Source: WRKB01 sp031551145 (GTDB taxonomy: Bacteria; Desulfobacterota; Desulfovibrionia; Desulfovibrionales; Desulfovibrionaceae). Taken from it: 34,820 nucleotides of DNA. Below, piece by piece: positions 8,569 through 16,325 of the stretch (position 1 is its first letter; every line of letters begins with the position of its first letter). A program made the position numbers and the translations under genes. The notes below the pieces were generated by a model. The model had not been told where the DNA came from, did no database searches, and saw nothing but the letters and a program-made list of their open reading frames with translations. The stretch spans positions 1 through 34,820 of the forward strand of contig JAVBNZ010000004.1 of the NCBI GenBank assembly GCA_031551145.1, written 5' to 3'.

Positions 8569-9213
8569 TCACGCGCCGGGCGGTGTCGCCGACGCATGCG
8601 ACGCTTTGTAGCCTGCCTCCCGCAGTTCCTTTTCCCCTACCGCGCCGGGGCGCAAAATATGCACGCTGCGCATACCGAGCAGGCGCACCAGGGTTGAGGG
8701 CAACAGTCCCTCCGGGCCGGGCGGCGCATCCCATACACCGTCCACCCGCGAAAGCAGAAGGGGATCAAGCGTCTCCACGGAAACGGCGGGTCTGGCGCCG
8801 CTGATGTTCGCGCTGCTGGCCGCGAGCGCCCCGCCCGCTGCCAGGGCCAGCCTGCGCGCGCCGGGATGCGCGGAAATGCGCACAGCCAGGTAGCCCGTGC
8901 CGCCGGTTACGGCAAAGGGAACATGAGAACGGGCGGGCAAAAGCACGGTCAGGGGGCCGGGCCAGAAGCGTTCGATGAGATCCTCCGCTTCGGGCGGCAT
9001 GTGGGCGATGCCTTCCACCTGCGCTCTGTCGCCCGCGATCACGGGCAGAGGCAGGCAATGCGCCCGCTGTTTGACTTCATATACTCTGCGGGCGGCGGCG
9101 GCGTTGTCGGCGCGGCAGCCGAGCGCCATAAAGGTTTCCGTGGGATAAATGCCTATGCCGCCATCGCCGAGGCAGCGCACCGCCTCTTCGAACGTCCAGA
9201 TCTTTTCCGCCAT
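8569..9213 (-). CDS. tsaC: YrdC/Sua5-family threonylcarbamoyl-AMP synthase
   Basis: 214-residue YrdC-domain protein. These enzymes make threonylcarbamoyl-AMP from Thr, bicarbonate and ATP for the t6A37 modification of ANN-decoding tRNAs. Visible motifs are IYPTETFMALG, VKQRAHCLPLPV (the K-x-R and Pro-Leu signature), RFWPGPLTVLLPA, AVRISAHP and SSANISG. The usual PTETVYGLG is changed to PTETFMALG, so one binding-pocket loop is atypical. The ATG at 9213 gives a normal N-terminus; the upstream extension is rejected because it covers the divergent promoter region. The Shine-Dalgarno is weak (GGGGG). Divergent from rlmH, which also acts on RNA. Confidence 0.85.
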   Translation of the reverse strand: MAEKIWTFEEAVRCLGDGGIGIYPTETFMALGCRADNAAAARRVYEVKQRAHCLPLPVIAGDRAQVEGIAHMPPEAEDLIERFWPGPLTVLLPARSHVPFAVTGGTGYLAVRISAHPGARRLALAAGGALAASSANISGARPAVSVETLDPLLLSRVDGVWDAPPGPEGLLPSTLVRLLGMRSVHILRPGAVGEKELREAGYKASHASATPPGA

Positions 9214-9221
9214 ACGCGCCC

Positions 9222-9240
9222 CCGAAACTTGTCGTTTCGG
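9222..9240. promoter_or_regulatory. Inverted repeat between the divergent tsaC and rlmH genes
   Basis: CCGAAAC-ttgtc-GTTTCGG, 7-bp perfect arms, lies 8 nt upstream of the tsaC ATG. It has no T-run, so an operator or a 5' hairpin of the tsaC mRNA is more likely than a terminator. Confidence 0.4.
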
Positions 9241-9310
9241 TAGAGTCCAAGTAGAGTGCGGAGCAGCTAAACATATTTGCCGACGAAAGTCATCAGCACC
9301 GGGAGAGCCA

Positions 9311-9781
9311 TTGCCCCCCACCCTACGCCTGCTCACAGTCGGCGCATTGCGCACGCCCCACTGGAAGGCCGCCGCCGCGCATTATCTGGAGCGCCTGAAA
9401 CACTGGCGGCGCATTGAGGAACAGATCGTCAGGGATGCCGACCCGAAGCTGCCCGAAGCCGAGCGCGTACGCCGGGAAGGTGAAGCGTTGCTGCGCGCCG
9501 TGAAGGACAACGATCTGCTCGTCTGTCTGGATGAACGCGGAGACCTCATGGATTCCCGCGCCTTTTCCGTCCTGCTCCGGGAATATTCCGAAAACGCCGC
9601 GCTCACGCCCTGTTTCGTGATCGGGGGGGCTTTCGGGCTGGATGAGCGCGTGCGCGGCCGCGCGCGCCGCCTGCTCAGTCTGGGGCTCATGACCCTGCCG
9701 CACGAACTGGCCCGCGTGGTGCTGCTGGAGCAGATCTACCGCGCCGAAGCCATTGCCCGCAATACGCCCTATCATCACTGA
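9311..9781 (+). CDS. rlmH: 23S rRNA pseudouridine-1915 N3-methyltransferase RlmH
   Basis: SPOUT-class methyltransferase acting on pseudouridine 1915 in helix 69 of 23S rRNA in the 70S ribosome. The TTG at 9311 gives 156 residues, nearly identical to the length of E. coli RlmH. It starts with LRLLTVGALR and carries the SPOUT knot motifs LVCLDERG, CFVIGGAFGLDE and LSLGLMTLPHELARVVLLEQIYRA, ending in the family's typical NTPYHH. GGGAG lies 5-6 nt before the TTG; no ATG fits. The gene ends at a strong two-way terminator shared with the chemoreceptor gene. Confidence 0.93.
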   Translation: MPPTLRLLTVGALRTPHWKAAAAHYLERLKHWRRIEEQIVRDADPKLPEAERVRREGEALLRAVKDNDLLVCLDERGDLMDSRAFSVLLREYSENAALTPCFVIGGAFGLDERVRGRARRLLSLGLMTLPHELARVVLLEQIYRAEAIARNTPYHH

Positions 9782-9817
9782 TCGGAGTGATGACCACGCC
9801 GCGCCGCGACAAAAAAT

Positions 9818-9851
9818 ACACTGGATTCCCGCGCAGGCGGGAATCCAGTGT
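9818..9851. repeat. REP-like palindrome with 15-bp perfect stem
   Basis: Arms ACACTGGATTCCCGC and its exact complement are separated by GCAG. The core GGATTCCCGC...GCGGGAATCC resembles repetitive extragenic palindromes found scattered in many bacterial genomes. It lies in the spacer between the convergent rlmH and chemoreceptor genes and has no T-run of its own. Confidence 0.7.
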
Positions 9852-9904
9852 CCCGGACTTTGTCGGCAACCTCTGGTTTTGTTCTCTATCGGCCGCGACA
9901 GGAA

Positions 9905-9954
9905 AAACCACCGGCTCCCAAACGCCGCGGCATTCGGGAGCCGATAGTTTTTTC
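9905..9954. terminator. Two-way intrinsic terminator between rlmH and the chemoreceptor gene
   Basis: Stem CGGCTCCC (9912-9919) pairs with GGGAGCCG (9936-9943). The 16-nt loop contains the palindrome GCCGCGGC. On the plus strand it is followed by ATAGTTTTTT, and on the minus strand by GTGGTTTTT, so it can stop transcription from both sides. Confidence 0.85.
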
Positions 9955-9968
9955 CGGAGAAAGAAGAA

Positions 9969-12005
9969 TCAGGCGTTTTTCAGTTCGCCGACCAGTTTTT
10001 GCATGTCGTTGAGCCCGCGGCGCAGGTTTTCCATCGATTCCCCGGCCCGCTCCATCTGCTGCGAGGTTTCGTCGGCGATGCGGCTGATTTCGCCGGCGCC
10101 CTGGTTGATTTCCTCGCCGGCGGCGGACTGTTCCTCGCTCGCCGCCGCGATGGAGCGCACCTTGTCCGCCGTGGCTTCGGATATCTGCACGATGGATTGC
10201 AGGGAAAGCCCCGCCTCGCGCACCATTTCCGTGCTTTTGCCCACAGAGGCGGAAGCTTCTTCCATACCCCGTATGCTTTCATGCGTGCCGCTCTGGATGG
10301 AGGAAACCGCGTCGCCGACCTCCTTGGTGGCGTTCATGGTTTTTTCGGCCAGTTTGCGCACTTCGTCGGCCACCACGGCAAACCCGCGCCCGGCTTCGCC
10401 CGCGCGGGCCGCCTCGATGGCCGCGTTGAGCGCCAGCAGGTTGGTTTGATCGGCAATGTCGGTGATCACGTTCATGATCCGGCCGATGCCGTCGGCCTGC
10501 CTGCCGAGTTCGTTCAGTTCCTCTTTGAGCTTGTGCGTTTTGCTTTCCACTTCGCTGATGGCCCGCACCACGCCGGTGACGATTTCCGCGCCGCCCACGG
10601 CATTTTCCCTTGCCGAAGCGGCGCTGGAAGCGGCTTCGCCCGCGTTGCGCGCCACTTCGAGCACGGTGCTGTTCATCTGTTCCATAGCCACGGCATTGGC
10701 TTCGGCGCGCCTGCGCTGCATGCCCGCGCCTTCGGCGGCCCGGCGCATGTTTTCTCCCAAAAACCGCGAGTTTTCCACGATACGTTCCGCAATGCCCTCC
10801 AGGCGTTCGCCGGCATGGCGCATACCTCCGCTTTTTGCCCGTTCCGACTGCCGGCGCGCTTCCTCGGCTTCACGCACGGCCGCCTGCGCCAGCTCCGACT
10901 GGTTCTGCGCCTCCAGAGTCTTGTGCTCCGATTCAGCGATCATTTCCTTGAGTTTCTCCACCATGATGCGCAAAGCGGAGGCCAGCTTGCCTATTTCATC
11001 CCCGCGCTCCACTGTGAGTTCTCTGTCGAGATCGCCCTTGGACACGGCTTCGGCGAATTCCACCCCCTTGCCGAGCGCGTTGACCACCGCCCGCACAACG
11101 AGAAACACCACCAACGCTATGCCCAGTGCGACCAGGGCGGCCACGCCCAGGTTCACCTTGCCCAGAAAATGCACCGGGCCGTAAATATCGTTCAGTTCCG
11201 CGCGAACCAGGCACCACCAGCCGGTGAAGGGGTCCTGTTCGTAAAAATAGACAACCTCCACCCCGTTGAACACGGCGATGAACTTGCCGCTTTTTTCCCG
11301 CAGGGCGCGCACCTGCTGACCCACCTGGGAATCGCGTATCTTTTCCGACATAATCTGCGTGGAGTCGCGATGCGCCACAGCCTCGCCCTTGGACGTCATC
11401 ACCAGGCCGTAGCCGTGTTCGCCGCTGTCGACGCGCTTGACGTACATGTCGCTCAGCATGTTGAGATCGACGGTGACGAACACCGCGCCGATAACGCCGC
11501 TTTCCGAGCGTACCGGCGAACAGATGATGACCACGCTCTTGTTTGTGGTACGGCTGAAAATGGGTTCTGAAACCGAGGCCCTGCCCTGCATGGCCTGCCT
11601 GAAATATTCGCGGTCGGCGCGGCTGGTACCGACGCCGGAATCCGCCGTGGTCGCAAGCACGATGCCCTTGGTATCGAGAATGGAGCCGAGGCTGAAATAG
11701 GGCTTGCTCCCGGCAAGATCTCTGAGCAGGGCGACAAAGGGCGCGACCTTCGACGGATCGCCCGGATTGAGCAACAGTTCCCGTGCCTGTTGCGACCCGC
11801 TCAGCTGCTGCATGTCGATGGCGGCGGACTGGAAAAGCAGGCCGAGAACGGATGCCAGGTTCCGTACTTCGCCGGACGCGTCGGATTCGACAGCTTCGGT
11901 GACCGCGTCCTTGGCGATGAAATAGTTGCAAAGACCGGCCGCGCCCAGGCCGATGCCGGCCACCAGCAATATGGGAATCAGGAGGCGATTGCGCAGATTC
12001 ATCAT
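9969..12005 (-). CDS. Methyl-accepting chemotaxis protein, dCache type
   Basis: Transmembrane chemoreceptor, 678 residues. TM1 is at about 8-29. The periplasmic double-Cache domain (about 35-280) includes DREYFRQAMQGRASVSEP and SPVRSESGVIGAVFV, typical ligand-binding Cache motifs. TM2 is at about 285-308, a HAMP domain follows (to about 357), then a long helical signalling domain with hairpin tip TNLLALNAAIEAARAGE and EVRKLAEKT, which contacts CheA/CheW. No C-terminal CheR-docking pentapeptide is visible. Ligand unknown; Cache receptors often bind organic acids or amino acids. Start ATG 12005 or 12002, after AAGGAAGG. The longer frame would run into tRNA-Pro and is rejected. Confidence 0.93.
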   Translation of the reverse strand: MMNLRNRLLIPILLVAGIGLGAAGLCNYFIAKDAVTEAVESDASGEVRNLASVLGLLFQSAAIDMQQLSGSQQARELLLNPGDPSKVAPFVALLRDLAGSKPYFSLGSILDTKGIVLATTADSGVGTSRADREYFRQAMQGRASVSEPIFSRTTNKSVVIICSPVRSESGVIGAVFVTVDLNMLSDMYVKRVDSGEHGYGLVMTSKGEAVAHRDSTQIMSEKIRDSQVGQQVRALREKSGKFIAVFNGVEVVYFYEQDPFTGWWCLVRAELNDIYGPVHFLGKVNLGVAALVALGIALVVFLVVRAVVNALGKGVEFAEAVSKGDLDRELTVERGDEIGKLASALRIMVEKLKEMIAESEHKTLEAQNQSELAQAAVREAEEARRQSERAKSGGMRHAGERLEGIAERIVENSRFLGENMRRAAEGAGMQRRRAEANAVAMEQMNSTVLEVARNAGEAASSAASARENAVGGAEIVTGVVRAISEVESKTHKLKEELNELGRQADGIGRIMNVITDIADQTNLLALNAAIEAARAGEAGRGFAVVADEVRKLAEKTMNATKEVGDAVSSIQSGTHESIRGMEEASASVGKSTEMVREAGLSLQSIVQISEATADKVRSIAAASEEQSAAGEEINQGAGEISRIADETSQQMERAGESMENLRRGLNDMQKLVGELKNA

Positions 12006-12047
12006 GTACCTTCCTTGTCGGGACGCTTTGCCGTCCGTGTTTTTTCC

Positions 12048-12077
12048 TTGCCGGCCCTCCCGCATCCGTGCCACAAT
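12048..12077 (+). promoter_or_regulatory. Candidate sigma70 promoter of tRNA-Pro
   Basis: TTGCCG (12048-12053), an 18-bp spacer and CACAAT (12072-12077) place the transcript start about 4 nt before the mature tRNA end. The element lies in the spacer shared with the divergent chemoreceptor gene. Confidence 0.5.
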
Positions 12078-12087
12078 AGGCGGATAA

Positions 12088-12164
12088 CGGAGCGTGGCGC
12101 AGCCCGGCAGCGCGCCTGCTTTGGGAGCAGGGGGTCGCCCGTTCAAATCGGGCCGCTCCGACCA
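12088..12164 (+). tRNA. tRNA-Pro (anticodon TGG)
   Basis: Full cloverleaf of 77 nt with encoded CCA: acceptor stem CGGAGCG/CGCTCCG, D-arm GCGC...GCGC, anticodon arm CCTGC-TTTGGGA-GCAGG with TGG at 12122-12124, T-arm GCCCG-TTCAAAT-CGGGC, discriminator A. Its sequence closely follows bacterial proline tRNAs. Confidence 0.97.
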
Positions 12165-12175
12165 TGTGTTTGCGG

Positions 12176-12209
12176 AAGGGAATCCTGCGGGATTCCCTTT
12201 TCCGTTTTC
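12176..12209 (+). terminator. Intrinsic terminator of tRNA-Pro
   Basis: A perfect 10-bp stem AAGGGAATCC / GGATTCCCTT with TGCG loop is followed by TTCCGTTTT. It starts 11 nt after the tRNA. Confidence 0.85.
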
Positions 12210-12580
12210 CTCGGCAACACCGCGCTACGACGCGGCATTGCGTGCGCATTCATCGCAATGCAAAAATGCGAAGAGCGCGGCAAATGCAACGGCCCGGATT
12301 TATCCGCACTCCTGCCGTGAGATTGTCGCAGGCGGGCTTTGCCCGCTGCAGGCGATGCATCTCAAAATGAGCCGCTCAAGCCGGCCGAGCGTTTTTTATC
12401 GAAAAAAAGGAAACGCGCGCGGAAGACGCCGTTCGCACGCATTGGTACAGGGCGTACGCAAAGAGGAGGCACAAGGGCGAAAGGAAAAAAAGAAATATGG
12501 AGTGCAAAGCGTACGCGTACGCGCATCTATATAGCTGTTTTCCGCCCAAGTAAAGAAAAACGCGCCGGAATTTTCCGGTT
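12210..12580. other. Gene-free spacer with hairpins
   Basis: No convincing gene: the open frames here have poor composition, and one runs through the tRNA. The spacer holds a GCGGGC-TTT-GCCCGC hairpin (12332-12346), a terminator-like stem CGCTC/GAGCG followed by six T (12373-12397), a purine-rich stretch, a 14-bp palindrome GCGTACGCGTACGC (12509-12522), and at 12555-12578 a CCGGA/TCCGG stem followed on the minus strand by TTTTTCTTT. The last is the likely terminator of the PHP gene. Confidence 0.55.
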
Positions 12581-13450
12581 TCATATCGGCAGGCCGCGTT
12601 TGAGGCGCTGCTCTTTCAGGCCTTCCAGAACGCGCGCTGAAACCCGCAGACCGCCTCTGCCCCTGCCCGGCGCAATCGCGGGCTTGAGCCTGCCGTGGTA
12701 ATCCGAGCCGCCGCTCACGGCCAGGCCCAGGCGATCGGCCAGTCCGACGCAGAAACGGGTGTTCGCATCGGAATGCTCGCTGTGATAAGCTTCCAAGGCC
12801 ATGAGGCCGTATCCCTTCAATTCTCCGGTCAAGCGCTCCAGTTCCGCTTCGGAAGCCCCGATCAACCCCGGATGGGCCAGGATGGGCGTGCCCCCGACAG
12901 ATGCCGCAAGCCGCACCGCCTCTTCCGGACTGAGCGCTTTTTTGGGCTCATAGGCCGGGCATTTGCTGCCCAGCCAGCGGTTGAAAACCTCCCGGGGGGA
13001 CTGCGCGTAGCCCTTGCGCAACAGCACGCGGGCGATGTGCGGACGGCCCACGCTGTCTCCCCCGGCTTCGGCCAGCACTTCGTCGTAGTCCAGGGCGCAG
13101 CCCAGGCCCTGCAGGCGATCCACGATAATACGGTTGCGCCGCTCACGGTGCCCGCGCAGTTCCGCGAGAGTACGCTCAAACGTCGCAAGGTTCGGATGAT
13201 CTTCAGGAATCCACAAGCCCAGGATATGCACTTCCCCGCCCGTTCCCCGCGCGGAAAGCTCGCAGCCGGGAATGAATTCCAGGCCCGCCTCCGCGGCGGC
13301 CGCGCGCGCTTCGGGCAAACCGGCCAGGGTATCGTGATCCGTCAGCGCAAGCGCCGCAAGGCCGGCCTTCGCGGCCAGCCGGACAAGCTCGGCCGGGCTG
13401 TCGGAACCGTCCGAGGCCGTGCTGTGGGTGTGGAGATCGATCAGTTGCAT
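12581..13450 (-). CDS. PHP-domain phosphoesterase (RNase AM / TrpH type)
   Basis: 289-residue PHP-fold metallo-phosphoesterase. Visible metal-binding motifs are DLHTHSTASDGS at the start, ALTDHDT near 37, PGCELSA near 63, ILAHPG near 195 and GSDYHG near 250. This set matches the family of E. coli RNase AM (YciV/TrpH), which removes nucleotides from 5' ends of RNA and hydrolyses 3',5'-bisphosphonucleotides. Residues 90-180 form the helical insertion typical of the family (GRPHIARVLLRKGY). The ATG at 13450 gives the family's standard start; the frame extends 17 codons further. Divergent from glk, with a 37-bp gap that must hold both promoters unless they lie inside the genes. Confidence 0.88.
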   Translation of the reverse strand: MQLIDLHTHSTASDGSDSPAELVRLAAKAGLAALALTDHDTLAGLPEARAAAAEAGLEFIPGCELSARGTGGEVHILGLWIPEDHPNLATFERTLAELRGHRERRNRIIVDRLQGLGCALDYDEVLAEAGGDSVGRPHIARVLLRKGYAQSPREVFNRWLGSKCPAYEPKKALSPEEAVRLAASVGGTPILAHPGLIGASEAELERLTGELKGYGLMALEAYHSEHSDANTRFCVGLADRLGLAVSGGSDYHGRLKPAIAPGRGRGGLRVSARVLEGLKEQRLKRGLPI

Positions 13451-13487
13451 GCTTGCTTCTCTTTTTTCCGCCGGATACAAAGGGGCC

Positions 13488-14561
13488 ATGCCCGAATTCA
13501 TGACCCCGAAGCCCGGTGCGCGTCAAGCCGCCCCTTCTCTGCTGCTTGCCGCCGACATAGGAGGCACCCGCAGCCGCTTCGCGCTCTTCCGCCGCGGACC
13601 GGGCCATGTTCCCCGGCTCGAACTGAAGGGAAAAATCGCCTTCGCCACTGCCGAACAGCGCGGCTTCGCCGAACTGCTCGGCCGCCTGAGGGATTTTGTC
13701 CCGCCCGGCGTATCCCGCGCCTGTTTCGGGGTTGCCGGCCCGGCGGAGGACGGTTTTTGCCGCGCTCCCAACATTGCCTGGGAAATCAGGGCGGAGGAGG
13801 CCGCCGATATTCTCGGCATTCCGGAAGTGCTGCTGGTCAACGACTTTGTCGCCCAGGGCCATGCCTGCCTTCTCGCCCTCACGGACGGGCGGGTACGCGA
13901 AGCGCTGGAGATTACGCAAATATATGACGGATTTTTGAATCCGCAAGTGAAGGCCGTCGCCCGCCCCATCGCCCCTCCCATTGCGCTGGTGGGCGCGGGC
14001 ACCGGCCTGGGCAAGGCGCTTTTGCTGCCGCAGGCGGGTCTGGCGCTCCCTTCCGAGGGCGGGCACGCGGAATTTCCCTTCCGCCCGGAAGAAGAGGCTT
14101 TTGCGGACTTTATGCGCGCCCGGCGCGGGGAGATCGTGGAAACGGAGATGCCGGTGAGCGGGCGCGGCCTGGCGGAAATCCTGTCCTTCCACCTTGGGGA
14201 GAATGTGACGCCCGAAGCGGCCGCCGAACGCCTCAACCCGCCCCGCAGTGAGGCAGAACACGCGGCCCTGGCGCTGTTCGCCCGCCTGTACGGCCGGGCC
14301 TGCCGCAACTATGTGCTGGACGCGGCGGCCTTCGGCGGGCTGTACATCACCGGCGGCATGGCCGGACGCGTGCCCGTGCTCGGGCATCCGGCCTTTCTGG
14401 AATCATTTTTCGACAACCCGCCCATGGGCGATCTGCTGCGCCGGGTTCCGATCTTCCACATGCGCGGCCGTGAGGCGGGATTGTGGGGCGCGGCCGCGTA
14501 CGCTACATCCCGAGCGCCGGCTGCAGTTCGGCATCCCATTCCGCACGGGCCTGTTCGATAA
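13488..14561 (+). CDS. glk: Glucokinase
   Basis: ATP-dependent glucokinase of the Glk family (not ROK): 357 residues. ATP-binding phosphate-1 motif is AADIGGTRSRFALF. The catalytic Asp lies in LLVNDFVAQG. Then comes GAGTGLGKALLL, the sugar-binding SEGGHAEF, and ITGGMAGRVP near the end. ATG 13488 follows AAGGGGCC closely; a second ATG at 13500 is possible. The last 20 codons overlap the acyltransferase gene on the other strand by 59 bp, so the C-terminal tail (TSRAPAAVRHPIPHGPVR) may be an extension due to a lost stop codon. Desulfovibrio-type sulfate reducers mostly use organic acids, so the kinase probably serves internal sugar or glycogen turnover; that is inference. Confidence 0.9.
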   Translation: MPEFMTPKPGARQAAPSLLLAADIGGTRSRFALFRRGPGHVPRLELKGKIAFATAEQRGFAELLGRLRDFVPPGVSRACFGVAGPAEDGFCRAPNIAWEIRAEEAADILGIPEVLLVNDFVAQGHACLLALTDGRVREALEITQIYDGFLNPQVKAVARPIAPPIALVGAGTGLGKALLLPQAGLALPSEGGHAEFPFRPEEEAFADFMRARRGEIVETEMPVSGRGLAEILSFHLGENVTPEAAAERLNPPRSEAEHAALALFARLYGRACRNYVLDAAAFGGLYITGGMAGRVPVLGHPAFLESFFDNPPMGDLLRRVPIFHMRGREAGLWGAAAYATSRAPAAVRHPIPHGPVR

Positions 14562-15315
14562 ACGCGCACAGGCGCTCCTGCCCCTCCTTGCCCGAGCCCT
14601 CCACGCGAAAGGGCGCGCCGAAACGGAAGTGAACGGGCAAATGCGGCGAAACCGGGCCGTAATCCTTGTGCAGGCCGCCCTGGCCCCAGGCGTCTGTTTT
14701 GAGCGCCAGGGGAATCACGGGCACGTTGTTGCGCCCGGCGATCTTGATCGCGATGGAGTTGAACTGCGTGCGGTCGAATTGCAGGCTGCGCGTGGCCTGG
14801 GGAAAGACGACCAGCGACATGCCGCGCTGAAGCCGCTCTTTGCCGCCCTCCAGCATGGCGGCGAGATCCTCGCGCGGGTTCACGCGCCCCACCACCACGG
14901 GATCGCGCGAGCACATGATGTGGCGGAACACAAAGGCCCTGGTCAGGCTGCTCTTGATCACAAAGGTCACGCGCCTGCGCGGGCTGATGAGGCCGGGCAG
15001 CACCGTGGTTTCCAGCGCGCTCATGTGGTTGCCGGCGATGATGCAGGGGCCGGGAAAGGCGGTCAGGTGCTCCAATCCTTCCACATGAAGGCGGCAGCCC
15101 ACGCTTTCCAAAGCGCGAACCACTTCCAGGCTGTTCAGGGCCCAGGCCTCGTCGTCATACAGCCCGGCCTTGGCCACCTGCGCTCCGCGCCAGATGATGC
15201 CCCAGATCCGGGGATAGAACGCGCAGCTCGGAAAAAACCGGGCAAACAGGCCGGGCGCGGGTTCGGGGCTGTGGTATTCCGACGGATTGGTAAAAACCGG
15301 ATCGTCCGGCAGCAT
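14503..15315 (-). CDS. PlsC-like lysophospholipid acyltransferase
   Basis: 270-residue LPLAT-fold enzyme transferring an acyl chain to a glycerophosphate or similar acceptor at the inner membrane. The catalytic block is NHMSALE (His97): the usual H-x4-D is H-x4-E here. The second block FPQATRS (171-177) replaces the usual FPEGTRS. The third block is visible at VPVIPLAL. A hydrophobic stretch (about 30-50) probably anchors it. The ATG at 15315 follows GGAGG by 4 nt; it lies 10 nt after the surE stop, so both genes are co-transcribed. The substitutions suggest a subfamily with its own substrate rather than the housekeeping PlsC. Confidence 0.85.
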   Translation of the reverse strand: MLPDDPVFTNPSEYHSPEPAPGLFARFFPSCAFYPRIWGIIWRGAQVAKAGLYDDEAWALNSLEVVRALESVGCRLHVEGLEHLTAFPGPCIIAGNHMSALETTVLPGLISPRRRVTFVIKSSLTRAFVFRHIMCSRDPVVVGRVNPREDLAAMLEGGKERLQRGMSLVVFPQATRSLQFDRTQFNSIAIKIAGRNNVPVIPLALKTDAWGQGGLHKDYGPVSPHLPVHFRFGAPFRVEGSGKEGQERLCAFIEQARAEWDAELQPALGM

Positions 15316-15325
15316 GGAACCTCCT

Positions 15326-16099
15326 TCAGCTTTTGCCCGCGCCGTTCCCGCCGGCGAGTTCCTCAAGCAGATCCAGATGTTCTCTGTCCGTAAAATCGAA
15401 ACAGAGCGGGGTCAGGGTGATATAGCCCCGGTTGAGCAGATCCTTGTCCGAACCGGATTCCACGCCGGCCGGCGGAATCTCGCCTTCCAGCCACCAATAG
15501 AGATTGCCGCGCGGGTCCTTGCGTTCGTCGTACCAGTCGTTCCACACGGCCCTGGTCTGCGGGCAGACGCGCAGCCCCTTGGTCCGGGCTATGGGCAGGT
15601 TGGGATAGTTGACGTTGACCACGCGGCGGGCGGGCAGGCGCTTCCAGTCGATGCACGCGACCAGTTCCGCGGCGTGGCGGGCCTGATCGTGCGCGTCGTC
15701 GAGCCGAAAATTATCCATCGACAGGGCCAGAGCCGGAAATCCCAGGTGCGCGGCCTCGGTGGCGGCGGCCACGGTGCCGGAATAGAGAATGTCCGGCCCG
15801 ACGTTGGGGCCCGCGTTGATGCCGGAAACCACGAGATCGGGTTTTTCCGGCAACAAACGCGAGAGGGCGAGCTTGACGCAGTCCGTGGGCGTGCCGTAAA
15901 CGCCGTGGCCGAAAAAGTCCTTTTTATAAAACTCCTTCACCCGCACCGGCACAAACACGGTCAACGAGTGCCCGACGGCGGACTGTTCCGTCACCGGCGC
16001 AACCACGTGCACCGTATGCCCGGCTTCCACCAGGGCGTTGTGCACGGCGGCGAGCCCGGCGGCCTGGATGCCGTCGTCGTTGGTCAGCAGAATACGCAT
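15326..16099 (-). CDS. surE: 5'/3'-nucleotidase SurE
   Basis: Metal-dependent nucleoside monophosphatase, 257 residues, normal family length. Active-site residues are in place: Asp8 and Asp9 in LLTNDDG, Ser40 in TEQSAVGHS, Asn95 in VSGINAGPN, followed by DILYSGTVAAATEA. SurE acts on 5'- and 3'-NMPs and short polyphosphate and is linked to stationary-phase survival. It is the first gene of a two-gene operon with the acyltransferase. A 226-bp spacer separates it from the divergent HD exonuclease gene. Confidence 0.95.
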   Translation of the reverse strand: MRILLTNDDGIQAAGLAAVHNALVEAGHTVHVVAPVTEQSAVGHSLTVFVPVRVKEFYKKDFFGHGVYGTPTDCVKLALSRLLPEKPDLVVSGINAGPNVGPDILYSGTVAAATEAAHLGFPALALSMDNFRLDDAHDQARHAAELVACIDWKRLPARRVVNVNYPNLPIARTKGLRVCPQTRAVWNDWYDERKDPRGNLYWWLEGEIPPAGVESGSDKDLLNRGYITLTPLCFDFTDREHLDLLEELAGGNGAGKS

Positions 16100-16325
16100 G
16101 AAAACTCCTTGAAAGAAAATTGCTTATAAAAACACAAGCCGCCGGAGGCTGCGCCGGAAGGCGCTTCGAGCGACAAGGGCGCGTTTGCCGAACTTGCTTC
16201 GGCAAACATGGATGCGCCCGCCGGAGCGGCAAAGGACGCCGCATCACGGCAAGGCCGGTCGCCGCCGTTGACAAAGAAAGCCGAAGAAGGAAAGATTCGG
16301 CGCACACCCGTCTTGTGGCAGATAT

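Noticed and set aside
12509..12522. Palindrome GCGTACGCGTACGC considered as an origin or attachment site
   Set aside because: Short simple CG/TA alternation with no repeats, genes or AT-rich unwinding region nearby that would support such a role.
12094..12534. 146-codon open frame on the plus strand after tRNA-Pro
   Set aside because: It begins inside the tRNA and runs through its terminator; Arg/Lys-rich without a known motif.
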